Source of the DNA: Nitrospirota bacterium
GTDB taxonomy: Bacteria; Nitrospirota; Thermodesulfovibrionia; UBA6902; JAJYJJ01
DNA: 64,000 bases
Reading direction: 5' to 3'
NCBI GenBank assembly: GCA_021789595.1
Contig: JAJYJJ010000006.1
Coordinates: 75,747 to 139,746, forward strand
Shown here: one piece after another, positions 51,964-62,365 of the stretch
How the letters are laid out: every line of letters begins with the position of its first letter
Numbering within the stretch: the first letter of the stretch is position 1
Program-made: the position numbers and the translations under genes
The notes under the pieces: generated by a model
Told to the model about the DNA's origin: nothing
What the model saw: the letters and a program-made list of their open reading frames with translations, nothing else
Database searches by the model: none

Positions 51964-53616
51964 TTACATCTTCTGAGGGGCATGCACCCCAAGAACTCCA
52001 AGCCCTTCCTTAAGCACTGTGTGTAATGCCTTACAAAGGAAAAGCCTTGCAACAGTCAGGTTTATATCCTCTGAGATTACCCTATGTCTATTATAGTATG
52101 GATGGAAAAGCCCTGATAGTTCCTGAAGGTAATAGGTAATCCTGTGCGGTTCAAGGCTTGATGCTGATAGTTCAAATACCATTGGATAATGGCATAGTTT
52201 TTTTATAATCCTTATCTCATCAGGGAGGGATAGGAGGGATAGCTGTGGTTCTGCAAGGTTAGATGTATTTATCCCCCTCTGTTCTGCCTGTTCAAAGATG
52301 CTCGATATCCGAGCATGTGCATACTGGACATAATACACAGGGTTTTCTGAAGACCGCTCCTTTGCAACCTCGATGTCAAAATCCAGATGGCTGTCAGCCC
52401 TCCTTGTCAAAAAGATGAATTTTGATGTATCTGTGCCGACCTCATCCATGACCTCCCTCAGGGTTATGAATTCTCCTGCCCTCTTTGACATCTGCACAGG
52501 CTGGCCGTGCCTCAAGAGACTGACCATCTGGACAAGGACAACCTTCATCCTTTTCCTTGGAAATCCAAATGCCTCAATTACTGCTTCAAGCCTCTGTACA
52601 TAGCCGTGGTGGTCTGCACCCCAGATATTTATGATGCTGTCGAATCCCCTCTCAAGTTTTTCCCTGTGGTAGGCAATATCAGAGGCAAAGTATGTGTATT
52701 CGCCATCTGTTTTTCTTACTACCCTGTCTTTGTCGTCCCCAAATGCTGTGGAGCGAAACCATAATGCCCCTTCTTTCTCGTATATAAAGCCCCTTTCTTT
52801 AAGCTCTGCAATTGCATCATCTACCTTGCCCATGCTGTAAATGGCCTTTTCACTTTGCCATCTGTCAAATACTACACCAAAGTCCCCGAGGTCTTTTTCT
52901 ATCTCCCTGAGCATCCTTTGATATGCCCATTCAGAAAAGAAATCCACACATTCCGTGGAAGGGACATCAAGATATTTATTTCCAAATCTATCGATAAACT
53001 CATCACATAGTTCATCTATATAACCGCCTTTATAACCGTCCTCTGGAAATGGTATCTCATTGCCCAATCTCTGCTGGTATTTCGCATAGAGGGAAAGGCC
53101 AAAGAGCCTTACCTGTCTGCCTGCATCGTTTATATAGTATTCCTTCTGGACTTTATAGCCTGCCCGCTCAAGGAGGTTTGAAAGGGCAATGCCCACAGCA
53201 GCACCCCTGCCATGGCCGATGTGCAAGGGGCCTGTTGGGTTTGCACTTACAAACTCTACCTGCACCTTTTTGCCTTTTCCAATATCCGTCCTGAGGACAT
53301 CCTCGGTATTGGACAGGATTTCTCCAAGGCTTCTATACCAGTAATCCTGTTTGAAGGTAAAATTGATAAAACCAGGGCCTGCAACCTCGATCCTCTCAAA
53401 AGGGCCGCCTGCTGCATGGATTTTTGGCAGTAGTTCCTCTGCTATCCTCCTTGGAGGTTTCTTCAGTACAGGGGCAAGGGCCATTGCAACAGTTGTGGCA
53501 GCATCACCAAATGCCTCATCCTTTGGAATTTCCACCTCAACCATAGGCAATACTCCCAAGGATTCCCCGATAGCCTTCTTTATAGCATTGATGATTATCT
53601 GTTTGATCATAGGCAA
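51964..53616 (-). CDS. argS: Arginyl-tRNA synthetase
   Basis: 550 aa; EFVSANPTGPLHIGHGRGAAVG. Confidence 0.96.
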   Translation of the reverse strand: MPMIKQIIINAIKKAIGESLGVLPMVEVEIPKDEAFGDAATTVAMALAPVLKKPPRRIAEELLPKIHAAGGPFERIEVAGPGFINFTFKQDYWYRSLGEILSNTEDVLRTDIGKGKKVQVEFVSANPTGPLHIGHGRGAAVGIALSNLLERAGYKVQKEYYINDAGRQVRLFGLSLYAKYQQRLGNEIPFPEDGYKGGYIDELCDEFIDRFGNKYLDVPSTECVDFFSEWAYQRMLREIEKDLGDFGVVFDRWQSEKAIYSMGKVDDAIAELKERGFIYEKEGALWFRSTAFGDDKDRVVRKTDGEYTYFASDIAYHREKLERGFDSIINIWGADHHGYVQRLEAVIEAFGFPRKRMKVVLVQMVSLLRHGQPVQMSKRAGEFITLREVMDEVGTDTSKFIFLTRRADSHLDFDIEVAKERSSENPVYYVQYAHARISSIFEQAEQRGINTSNLAEPQLSLLSLPDEIRIIKKLCHYPMVFELSASSLEPHRITYYLQELSGLFHPYYNRHRVISEDINLTVARLFLCKALHTVLKEGLGVLGVHAPQKM

Positions 53617-53759
53617 AAAGTTTATTACTTTATAAAGGACAAAGTCAATAAAGCTATGTCTATTGATGTTATCTCATTGCTACGCTGTTCAAGATCTATT
53701 TTAGGATGTATAATTAATCAGCCATCCTATCACGGTTAGGAGGTAAAAGCCTTTATATA

Positions 53760-54437
53760 ATGCCTGTTATGCCCATTATAAATAATGTAGAGGAACTACT
53801 TAAAAAGGGGCTGGCTGAGGTATCCGGTATAGACGCATATCTTCGCTTCCCTGCCCCTGAACAGATAGATGCCTTTGTAGCTTATCTCACAGAACTTAAA
53901 AAATGGAATAAGGCGTATAATCTTACATCTCTGAAGACAGATGAGGACATTATCATTAAACACTTTCTTGATTCACTCCTCTATCTCAAGGCAATCCCTG
54001 AAGGCAGACTGAGAATAGCTGATATTGGAAGTGGGGCAGGTTTTCCAGGGATACCACTGAAGATTATACGGCCTGACATTGAATTAAGCCTTATCGAGCC
54101 TTCAAGGAAAAAGGCTGCATTTTTGAGGCATATTATAAGACATCTTAGGTTAAAGGGGGTCGAGGTCATTGAAAAGAGGATAGAGGATGAGGGGATTCAA
54201 GGTTTACTCATCCCTTTTGACATTGTTCTTACAAGAGCACTGTTCAGCATAAAGGATTTCATCAAAAAGGCATCTCCCATCGTTAAAAAAGGGGGGCTAC
54301 TTGTTGTAAGCAAAGGGCCAGCCGTATTGGAAGAGTTAGACGAGCTCAAGGGTTCAACAATAACATACAGTCTTCTGCCCACGGCACTTCCTCTTACTTC
54401 TGATGTAAAGAGGTATATCGTTATAATCAAGGTTTGA
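53760..54437 (+). CDS. rsmG: 16S rRNA m7G527 methyltransferase RsmG
   Basis: 225 aa; YNLTSLKTDEDIIIKHFLDSL, DIGSGAGFPGIPLKI. Confidence 0.95.
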   Translation: MPVMPIINNVEELLKKGLAEVSGIDAYLRFPAPEQIDAFVAYLTELKKWNKAYNLTSLKTDEDIIIKHFLDSLLYLKAIPEGRLRIADIGSGAGFPGIPLKIIRPDIELSLIEPSRKKAAFLRHIIRHLRLKGVEVIEKRIEDEGIQGLLIPFDIVLTRALFSIKDFIKKASPIVKKGGLLVVSKGPAVLEELDELKGSTITYSLLPTALPLTSDVKRYIVIIKV

Positions 54438-54561
54438 AGGGACATCTTCTCCCCATTTCCTTTCCTAAAGCCCTATACGCCAAGCCCTATACACCTGATG
54501 AATTCTGGGAATAAAGCTGGTATAATCAGGATGATACTTGTTGTAGAGGCATAGGGGGGAA

Positions 54562-54777
54562 ATGAATATATGGGTTGAGATAATTACCACAACTAATGAG
54601 ATTGAGGCACAGATTGTAAAGACCATATTAGAGGGAGAAGGGATTGAGGTATCAATCAGGTCAAGACTCGATGCATCTATGCCGATGAATATCGGCGCAG
54701 GGGATTTAAAGATAATGGTAAGGCAGGAAGACCTTCAAAAGGCAACAGAGATATTAAAGGCAATGGAGGAAGGATGA
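54562..54777 (+). CDS. DUF2007-like putative signal-transducing protein
   Basis: 71 aa; TTTNEIEAQIVKTILEGEGIEVSIRS...IMVRQEDLQKATEIL. Confidence 0.8.
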   Translation: MNIWVEIITTTNEIEAQIVKTILEGEGIEVSIRSRLDASMPMNIGAGDLKIMVRQEDLQKATEILKAMEEG

Positions 54778-56231
54778 CCATTGGTGAGCTTATTAAGAAG
54801 CCGGAGTATCTTAAAAGGGTTGCAATAAAATTCGAGGGCCAGAGGATTACATATAGTGTGCTTGACTCCATGAGTGATAATGCAGCCTATTACCTGAAGG
54901 GTATTGGTCTAAGAAAAGGTGACAAGGTTGCCATATACATGCAGAACTGTCCTGAGTATATTGCATGGTATCTTGGCATTGCAAAGGCAGGCATGATCTC
55001 TATACCGATAAATACCTTTCTCAAAGATAAGGAGATTGCCTATATCCTCAGGGATTCTGGATGTATTACCGTAATCATATCCGAAGCAATGAAGGATTGC
55101 ATCAATAAGGTAAAAGAAGAGATAGGCCATATTACTGTAATAGAGAGGCTGGTTCCTGCAAAGGAGACTGCCCTTGAGATACCGACAGAGGATGATGTGG
55201 CAACCATTATATACACATCAGGGACAACAGGTTTCCCAAAAGGGGTTATCCTGACCCACAAAAACCTTCTGTCTAATGCCGAAGCATGCATTAAGGCCAT
55301 TGATATTACAAAGGACGACAGGATCATCCTTTTTCTACCGCTCTTTCATTCCTTCGCAATAACAGTCTGCATGATTACGCCGTTAATGATAGGGGCAAGG
55401 ATAGTGCTTCTCAGATCTGTAAAGCCATTCTCAAAGGTTGTAAAGGCGCTCTTCTTGGACAGGGTCAGCATATTTGTAGCAGTGCCAATTGTCTATCACA
55501 TCCTTTCAAAAAAGGATATACCAAGAACATTACTCAAACTGCTGGCGCTAAGATTCTGTGTATCAGGCGCAGCCCCGCTTCCTTCAGAGGTGCTGCAATC
55601 CTTTGAGCAAAGATTTAAAATACCGCTGATTGAAGGCTACGGTCTTACCGAGGCATCACCTGTGGTGTCTGTTAATCCCTTGAAAGGCCTGAGAAAACCA
55701 TGCTCTGTTGGCATACCTTTACCAGGCATAGAGGTAAAGGTTGTCGGTGATGATGGAAATGAACTTCCCATGGGCGAGGTAGGCGAACTCCTTGTAAAAG
55801 GGCCATGCGTAATGCTCGGATATTATAACAGGCCGGAAGAAACAGCAGAAACCATAAGAGACGGCTGGCTTTCTACAGGGGATCTGGCAAGGATTGATGA
55901 AGATGGCTACATATGTATCGTGGACAGGAAAAAAGACCTGATCATTACAGACGGGATGAATATATACCCCAGAGAGATAGAGGAGTTATTACTGAAAAAT
56001 GTAGCGGTATCAGAAGCAGCGGTGGTAGGTATTAAGGGCGTGGCAGGAACCGAATATCCAAAGGCATATATTGTCCTTAAAGAAGAGGCCAAAGCCAGTG
56101 AAAAAGAGATAAAGGATTTTTGCAGGGAATCCCTTGCCCCATATAAGGTGCCGAGACAGATAGAATTCGTGAAAGAACTGCCCAAGGGGCCTACAGGAAA
56201 GATCCTGAAAAGGGTGCTCAGATGTCGGTAG
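54774..56231 (+). CDS. Long-chain fatty acid-CoA ligase / AMP-binding enzyme
   Basis: 485 aa; IIYTSGTTGFPKGVILTHKN, GYGLTEASP, GWLSTGDLARID. Confidence 0.93.
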   Translation: MTIGELIKKPEYLKRVAIKFEGQRITYSVLDSMSDNAAYYLKGIGLRKGDKVAIYMQNCPEYIAWYLGIAKAGMISIPINTFLKDKEIAYILRDSGCITVIISEAMKDCINKVKEEIGHITVIERLVPAKETALEIPTEDDVATIIYTSGTTGFPKGVILTHKNLLSNAEACIKAIDITKDDRIILFLPLFHSFAITVCMITPLMIGARIVLLRSVKPFSKVVKALFLDRVSIFVAVPIVYHILSKKDIPRTLLKLLALRFCVSGAAPLPSEVLQSFEQRFKIPLIEGYGLTEASPVVSVNPLKGLRKPCSVGIPLPGIEVKVVGDDGNELPMGEVGELLVKGPCVMLGYYNRPEETAETIRDGWLSTGDLARIDEDGYICIVDRKKDLIITDGMNIYPREIEELLLKNVAVSEAAVVGIKGVAGTEYPKAYIVLKEEAKASEKEIKDFCRESLAPYKVPRQIEFVKELPKGPTGKILKRVLRCR

Positions 56232-56908
56232 TTGACACACTAAAGAAAAATCCCATATTTTCCAAACTCAGAGAAGACGAGATAAAGGACATTGCAGGCA
56301 GATTTCAAGAACTAAGCTTCAAGAAGGACGATTCTATATTCTGGGAAGGAGACCCGTCCGACTGGCTTTACATCGTCAGCGAGGGGCAGGTAAAGATTGT
56401 AAGGCATACAGGTAGCGGCAAGGATGTAATCATCGAAGTAGTTCCCCCCGGAGAGATCTTTGGCGGGGTTGCTGTGCTTGATAAAAAACCATATCCTGCC
56501 TCTGCCCTGTCAATGGGAAGGACAGAGGTTATAAGGCTGCAGCGAAAGAGTTTCCTTCTGCTGCTTGATGAATATCCCGGGATTGCAATAGAGTCAATAA
56601 AACACTTTGGTGAGAGGTTAAGGGATGCCCATGATATGCTGAGAAGCATAGCAGTTGAGCGGGTTGAAAAGAGGATTGCAACACTACTGCTTAAACTATC
56701 AGAAAAGGCAGGTATTGACGAAGGGGGCTACAGGAAGATAGATATATACCTTACAAGGCAGGATATTGCAGAGATGGTCGGCACAACCGTTGAGACAGCA
56801 ATTAGAACGATGAGCAGATTCACCAAGGACGGCATCATAAGGACAGCAGACGGAAAGATAGTGATAATAGATGGCAGGGCATTAAGGGAAATCGTAGATG
56901 AGGGTTAG
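56222..56908 (+). CDS. Crp/Fnr-family transcriptional regulator
   Basis: 228 aa; cNMP-binding fold and C-terminal HTH (LTRQDIAEMVGTTVETAIRTMSRF). Confidence 0.93.
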   Translation: MSVVDTLKKNPIFSKLREDEIKDIAGRFQELSFKKDDSIFWEGDPSDWLYIVSEGQVKIVRHTGSGKDVIIEVVPPGEIFGGVAVLDKKPYPASALSMGRTEVIRLQRKSFLLLLDEYPGIAIESIKHFGERLRDAHDMLRSIAVERVEKRIATLLLKLSEKAGIDEGGYRKIDIYLTRQDIAEMVGTTVETAIRTMSRFTKDGIIRTADGKIVIIDGRALREIVDEG

Positions 56909-56995
56909 GGTGTAATCCTTTTACAGGGTACAGATAGATCATCTAAAGAAGCTGGGAATCGAGCTTACAGAAACATCATAGCAAAGAGGATTGGT

Positions 56996-57895
56996 TTGCT
57001 CTTCATTGCAGGCGGCACAGGCTTTATAGGTCATCACCTCATCAATGCCTTGATTGAAAGGGGCTATAAGCTGAGGTGTCTTGTAAGGTCGAAGCAAAAG
57101 GCTTCTCAGCTCAGGGCTATGGGTATAGAAACAGTCATCGGTGATATAACCGATGCCTCTACTATCAAGGGCGCACTCAAGGGATGCTCCATGGTTGTGC
57201 ACCTTGTTGGAATAATAGAGGAGCACGGCAGCTTGACCTTTAAGGCAGTTCACGTGGATGGGACAGACAACCTTGTAAAGGAGGCCGTAGAATCAGACAT
57301 CAAGCATTTCTTTTATCAGAGCGCACTTGGCGCCTCGCTTAGCTCATGGGCAGGATATTTAACGACAAAGGCAGAGGCAGAGGAGATTGTAAGGGAAAGC
57401 AGGCTTAGATTCACAATATTCAGGCCATCTCTTGTAATAGGTTCTGACGATGGCTTTACACAGAAGATTAAGGAGATTGCATATAAATCCCCTTTAATCC
57501 CTATCCCGGGCAGGGGAGATGCAAGGTTTCAACCTATATATGTTGGTGATTGGGTAAAGTGCTTCATGAAGATTATAGATAACCCCCATTACATGGGACA
57601 TGTCTATGAGTTTGGCGGACCTGAGCATCTCACCTATAAGGAGATGGTCGAGGCAATAATCAATGCCATGGGAATAAGAAAACCCATCATCCATGTGCCT
57701 ATGGGTCTTACAAAATTCGGGATCTCCTTTATGGAAAGACTTATCCCAAAACCGCCTGCTACATCAGAACAGATAAGACTCCTTGAGGTGGATAACATAT
57801 GCGATATTGGCTCTGTAAAGAATTATTTCGGTTTTGAGCCAATCAGGTTTAAAGACGCCCTTAAACTCTTTATCAAATCCCCGAAAGGGGGATAG
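56996..57895 (+). CDS. NAD(P)-binding SDR/epimerase-like protein (NDUFA9-like)
   Basis: 299 aa; FIAGGTGFIGHHLINALIERGYKLRCLVRS; TTG start. Confidence 0.85.
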   Translation: MLFIAGGTGFIGHHLINALIERGYKLRCLVRSKQKASQLRAMGIETVIGDITDASTIKGALKGCSMVVHLVGIIEEHGSLTFKAVHVDGTDNLVKEAVESDIKHFFYQSALGASLSSWAGYLTTKAEAEEIVRESRLRFTIFRPSLVIGSDDGFTQKIKEIAYKSPLIPIPGRGDARFQPIYVGDWVKCFMKIIDNPHYMGHVYEFGGPEHLTYKEMVEAIINAMGIRKPIIHVPMGLTKFGISFMERLIPKPPATSEQIRLLEVDNICDIGSVKNYFGFEPIRFKDALKLFIKSPKGG

Positions 57896-58115
57896 GATCT
57901 GTCCAGCAAAAGGAATATTAAGGGGCGGGTCATTTTTAAAAAGTGAAAAGAACTTGACAATCCTCCTGGATCATCAAAACAGCAACAGGAATCGTTTCCA
58001 GCGTGGTCGCAGTAAAAGATGCAGTTGGTAGCATAAGGCAATTTGCGGCCTTGACAAAATATTGTGGATTTGTTTATGCTTATGTTCTTGAATTTGAGAA
58101 AGGCAGGGTTGTTTT

Positions 58116-58541
58116 ATGAGGACATCTTTTCCAAAAAAAGCTGCGATTGAGAGAAAGTGGTATCTAATTGACGCAAGCGGATTGGTGCTTGGAAGGCTTG
58201 CGGCAAAGGTTGCCTCTATCCTGAGAGGGAAGCACAGACCGATCTTTACCCCACATGTTGATACAGGGGATTTTGTAGTAGTTATAAATGCAGATAAGAT
58301 ACGGTTCACAGGTAAAAAACTGGACAATAAGGTCTACCAACACCACAGCGGCTATCCAGGAGGCTTAAAGACAGAAAAGGCAGGCGATTTACTTAAGAGC
58401 AACCCAGAAAGGCTCATAACCATGGCGGTCTGGGGGATGCTTCCAAAAAATAGTTTGGGAAGGGATTTAATTAAAAAACTAAAGGTCTATAAGGGGCAAG
58501 AACATCCACATACAGCCCAAAAGCCTGAGGCACTGAGTTAA
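58116..58541 (+). CDS. rplM: Ribosomal protein L13
   Basis: 141 aa; [36 protein letters not shown]. Confidence 0.97.
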   Translation: MRTSFPKKAAIERKWYLIDASGLVLGRLAAKVASILRGKHRPIFTPHVDTGDFVVVINADKIRFTGKKLDNKVYQHHSGYPGGLKTEKAGDLLKSNPERLITMAVWGMLPKNSLGRDLIKKLKVYKGQEHPHTAQKPEALS

Positions 58542-58550
58542 GGAGAAGAC

Positions 58551-58943
58551 ATGGCTGAGATACTATATTCATCTACAGGTAGAAGAAAGACATCATCTGC
58601 AAGGGTAGTTATTAAGCCGGGGGCAGGTCAGATCATTGTAAACGACAAGCCTCTGGACAAATACTTCTCGAGGGATACATTGAAGATGATGATCAGACAG
58701 CCTCTTGAGCTGACTACAACAATCGGCAAATATGATATTGTTGCAAAGGTTGAAGGCGGAGGGATGGCAGGACAGGCTGGTGCCATCAGGCATGGAATAG
58801 CAAGAGCACTTGTCCAACTTGATTCTGACCTTAGGGGTAAACTAAAAAAAGAAGGTTTTCTTACAAGAGATCCGAGAGTAAAGGAAAGAAAGAAGTACGG
58901 ACAGAAGGCCGCAAGAAAAAGATTCCAGTTCTCAAAGAGATAA
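58551..58943 (+). CDS. rpsI: Ribosomal protein S9
   Basis: 130 aa; [28 protein letters not shown]-terminal [17 protein letters not shown]. Confidence 0.97.
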   Translation: MAEILYSSTGRRKTSSARVVIKPGAGQIIVNDKPLDKYFSRDTLKMMIRQPLELTTTIGKYDIVAKVEGGGMAGQAGAIRHGIARALVQLDSDLRGKLKKEGFLTRDPRVKERKKYGQKAARKRFQFSKR

Positions 58944-58950
58944 CACTGCC

Positions 58951-59991
58951 ATGTTAAGGGTCGCTATCTTAGGAGGTAGCGGTTATGCAGGCAGTGAACT
59001 ATTACGCATCCTCCATGGACACCCATTTGTAAAGATTACTGCAGTCACCTCTGAGCGGTCTGCTGGAAGATCAGTCTTGGATGTCTTGCCTCATCTAACA
59101 GCCTTTAGCCATCTCACCTATGAGGCATTGAACCTTAAAACGATTTTTAAAAAGGCAGATATTTTTTTCCTTGCGCTTCCGCATAAGACCGCACAGGATG
59201 TAGTTGCTGAGCTATATAGTAATGACAAGCTGATTATAGACCTTTCAGCAGACTATAGACTAAAAGACCCTGATGTATATGAACAGTGGTATAAGACACC
59301 TCACAGGCAGAGGGCACTGCTTAAGAAGGCAGTCTATGGACTTCCTGAGATATACGGGGAAAAGATCTCCCGTACAAGACTTGTCGCAAACCCCGGCTGT
59401 TATCCAACAGGGGCTATCCTCGGCCTTGCGCCTGCTGTATACAACGGTCTTATTGATACAGGCTCTATTACAATTGATTCAAAGTCAGGGGTCTCAGGAG
59501 CAGGCAGGTCGCAGGAGCTTGCATATATGTTTTCAGAGGTAAATGATGGGCTAAAGGCATACGCCATAGGAACACACCGTCACACCCCTGAGATAGAGCA
59601 GGAAATATCGCACCTTGCAAAAAAAGAGATAAAGGTAAATTTTACGCCGCACCTTATCCCGATGGACAGGGGCATTCTAACAACAATATATGCAAAGCTT
59701 AAGGGTAATATAAGTGCTTCCCGTATAGATCAGCTCTATAAGGATTTTTATAAGAGGAAATCCTTTGTAAGAATCTTAGATGAGGGCAGATTTCCAACAA
59801 CAAAACAGGTCAGGGGAACAAACTACTGTGAGATCGCTCTTGCTGTAGTTCAGCGGACAAGGACACTAATAATAGTTTCCGTCATTGATAACCTGATAAA
59901 AGGTGCATCAGGCCAGGCAATCCAGAACATGAATATAATGCTCGGCCTTAAGGAAGATACAGCACTAACCTCCCTCGCTCTGTTTCCATGA
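58951..59991 (+). CDS. argC: N-acetyl-gamma-glutamyl-phosphate reductase
   Basis: 346 aa; AILGGSGYAGSELLRIL, VANPGCYPTGAILGLAP. Confidence 0.96.
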   Translation: MLRVAILGGSGYAGSELLRILHGHPFVKITAVTSERSAGRSVLDVLPHLTAFSHLTYEALNLKTIFKKADIFFLALPHKTAQDVVAELYSNDKLIIDLSADYRLKDPDVYEQWYKTPHRQRALLKKAVYGLPEIYGEKISRTRLVANPGCYPTGAILGLAPAVYNGLIDTGSITIDSKSGVSGAGRSQELAYMFSEVNDGLKAYAIGTHRHTPEIEQEISHLAKKEIKVNFTPHLIPMDRGILTTIYAKLKGNISASRIDQLYKDFYKRKSFVRILDEGRFPTTKQVRGTNYCEIALAVVQRTRTLIIVSVIDNLIKGASGQAIQNMNIMLGLKEDTALTSLALFP

Positions 59992-61175
59992 CTATACCAA
60001 ATATACCAAAGGGCTTTAAATTCTCCTCAGCATCTTCCGGCATAAAAAAATCTGAAAGAAAAGATATAGGACTTATATTCTCCGAGGTTGAATCCAATAT
60101 TGCAGGGCTATTCACTACAAACAAGGTCAAGGCTGCCCCTGTAAGACTGGCTCTGGAAAAGATAATATCTCACCGTGGTCAGGCCATTATTGCAAACAGC
60201 GGCAATGCCAATGCATGCACAGGGGGAAAAGGCATGGAGGATGCTGTAGAGATGGCCAATCTTACTGCTGAGAAACTCGGTATAAAACCTGAACTTGTAT
60301 ATGTTGCCTCAACAGGGGTTATTGGAGAACCAATGCACATGGAAAGATTAAGAAGGGGGCTTGTGGAAGCTGTATCTGGTTTAGGCAACGGCTGTATAGA
60401 GGATGTTGCCATGGCTATAATGACAACAGACACCTTCCCTAAGATCGTATCCCGCGAGGTTAATATAGACGGGGGAAATGGGGTTATTACCGGTATAGCA
60501 AAGGGTGCAGGCATGATATGTCCTGATATGGCAACGATGTTATCTTTTATTATGACAGATATCTCTATATCTGCACAGGCCATTGATCTGGCACTTAGAG
60601 AATCTGTATCAAAATCATTCAACAGACTCACAGTAGACGGAGACAGAAGCACAAATGACACTGTGCTTTTAATAGCCAATGGCACCCTTGGCAATAATGA
60701 GCTATCTATTGATAGCAAAGAATTTGCTTCCTTCAAAAGAACCCTGGATGATATTACACATGAGCTGTCAAGGCTTATTGCAAAGGACGGCGAGGGTGCA
60801 ACGAAACTCATTGAGGTGGTAGTTGTTGGGGCCCGTAATGAAGACGATGCTAAGAGGGCTGCATTTGCCGTAGCCAATTCAAATCTTGTTAAGACCGCTA
60901 TCTATGGAAATGATGCCAACTGGGGGAGGATCATGGCCGCTGTGGGCTATTCAGGTGCAGATATAATAGATGACATGGTCTCCATCTTTTTCAACGACCT
61001 TAAGGTCGTTGAAAAAGGGCTTACCCTAAGAAAAGACAAGGAGGCAGCGGAGATTCTAAAGGACAAAGAGATAAGGATAACCGTTGATCTGGGTCTTGGG
61101 AATGCAGAGACAAAGGTATTGAGCTGTGATCTTACTGAAGAATACATAAGGATTAATGCCGCCTACAGGTCTTGA
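59988..61175 (+). CDS. argJ: Bifunctional ornithine acetyltransferase / N-acetylglutamate synthase
   Basis: 395 aa; GMICPDMATMLSFI self-cleavage region, TVDGDRSTNDTVLLIANG. Confidence 0.96.
   Translation: MTIPNIPKGFKFSSASSGIKKSERKDIGLIFSEVESNIAGLFTTNKVKAAPVRLALEKIISHRGQAIIANSGNANACTGGKGMEDAVEMANLTAEKLGIKPELVYVASTGVIGEPMHMERLRRGLVEAVSGLGNGCIEDVAMAIMTTDTFPKIVSREVNIDGGNGVITGIAKGAGMICPDMATMLSFIMTDISISAQAIDLALRESVSKSFNRLTVDGDRSTNDTVLLIANGTLGNNELSIDSKEFASFKRTLDDITHELSRLIAKDGEGATKLIEVVVVGARNEDDAKRAAFAVANSNLVKTAIYGNDANWGRIMAAVGYSGADIIDDMVSIFFNDLKVVEKGLTLRKDKEAAEILKDKEIRITVDLGLGNAETKVLSCDLTEEYIRINAAYRS
60986..61017. repeat. Perfect 32-bp palindrome within argJ
   Basis: CTTTTTCAACGACCTT|AAGGTCGTTGAAAAAG. 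Confidence 0.95.
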
Positions 61176-61301
61176 TTAATTGAAGCTTGGCAGAATTTGA
61201 GACCGTTAAAACTTGACAGTTTTTAATGTATCCGCTATGCTTTATATGGATTCTTGTTCTCCCTGCCTTGGCAGGCTGATTTTGAGTCTAAGGAGTCTAT
61301 C

Positions 61302-62297
61302 ATGAAAATATTAGTCTATTTATTTTTTTCCCTGTTGCTTGTTAGTCCTGCCTTTGCCCAGGAATCCCCTTATGAGGAACATATAGTAAGGAAGGGTGAT
61401 ACCTTATGGGATATAACCTCTACATCTCTGAATAACCCTTTCTTATGGCCAAAAGTATGGAAGGAAAATCCTGAGATTGCAAACCCAAACAGGATATTTC
61501 CAGGGCAGAAGATTAGGATACCTCTCAAGCTAAAGACAGAAAAAATAAAACCTGTAACAGCTCCAACGGAGGAGGTGTCTAAAGAGGAGGTTGCAGTTCC
61601 AACGGAAGAAAAACCCGAAAAAGCCGTAGTGGAGAAAAAACCAACATACCTGATCGACAGGGGGCTCTTGTATTCAAGCGGTTATATCTCTCCAACGCTT
61701 CCAAGGATAGGTAAAATCTTCAAGTCTCTGAATGGAAGGACAATATTTGGAGAGGGAGATTTAGCATACCTAAAGAGCAATAATAAAAAACAGCCCTTCA
61801 CAATGGGAGAGAAATTTATTGTTATTAGACCCATAAAGGAGGTTATTGAGATAACGAATTGGAATTCCCTCGGTTACCTCGTTAAGGTTGTAGGTGCAGT
61901 GAAGGTAATCGGGGAGGATGAGGGAGTTCCAAAGGCAGAAGTTATAGAGGCATTTTCAGATATAGATATTGGGGACAGACTCGATACATATCAGGATTTT
62001 GAACCACCTCTTGCACCTGAAACACCAAGGAGACCTGATATAAGTGGTTACATTGTAGAAACCCGTGGACTCAAAACATTAAATGCCTTTGGTGATGTCC
62101 TCTATCTTGATAAAGGGGCACAGGATGGCATAAATGTTGGGGATGTATTTGATGTTGCCCTAATCAAAAAGGGTCTTCCAAAAAGGACGATTGGCATGAT
62201 TCAGGTAATATCGGTTAGGGAGAAAACCGCTACTGCTGTTATCAGGAAGGCCGACCAAGACATATTAAGGGGATATGTCTTCTGGCAAGGAAAATAA
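61302..62297 (+). CDS. LysM-domain secreted protein
   Basis: Signal peptide MKILVYLFFSLLLVSPAFAQ, LysM HIVRKGDTLWDITSTSLNNPFLWPKVWKENPEIANPNRIFPGQKIRIP; ORF track start 61254. Confidence 0.88.
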   Translation: MKILVYLFFSLLLVSPAFAQESPYEEHIVRKGDTLWDITSTSLNNPFLWPKVWKENPEIANPNRIFPGQKIRIPLKLKTEKIKPVTAPTEEVSKEEVAVPTEEKPEKAVVEKKPTYLIDRGLLYSSGYISPTLPRIGKIFKSLNGRTIFGEGDLAYLKSNNKKQPFTMGEKFIVIRPIKEVIEITNWNSLGYLVKVVGAVKVIGEDEGVPKAEVIEAFSDIDIGDRLDTYQDFEPPLAPETPRRPDISGYIVETRGLKTLNAFGDVLYLDKGAQDGINVGDVFDVALIKKGLPKRTIGMIQVISVREKTATAVIRKADQDILRGYVFWQGK

Positions 62298-62365
62298 AAG
62301 GAAATAGGGTTGGAACATTGATACATCCAACCCTACCAGAAATATAAGATATGCGGTGGGCTTCT

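Noticed and set aside
60179-60877. 232-aa minus-strand ORF opposite argJ
   Set aside because: Ser/Ala/Ile-rich shadow frame of argJ with no independent support.
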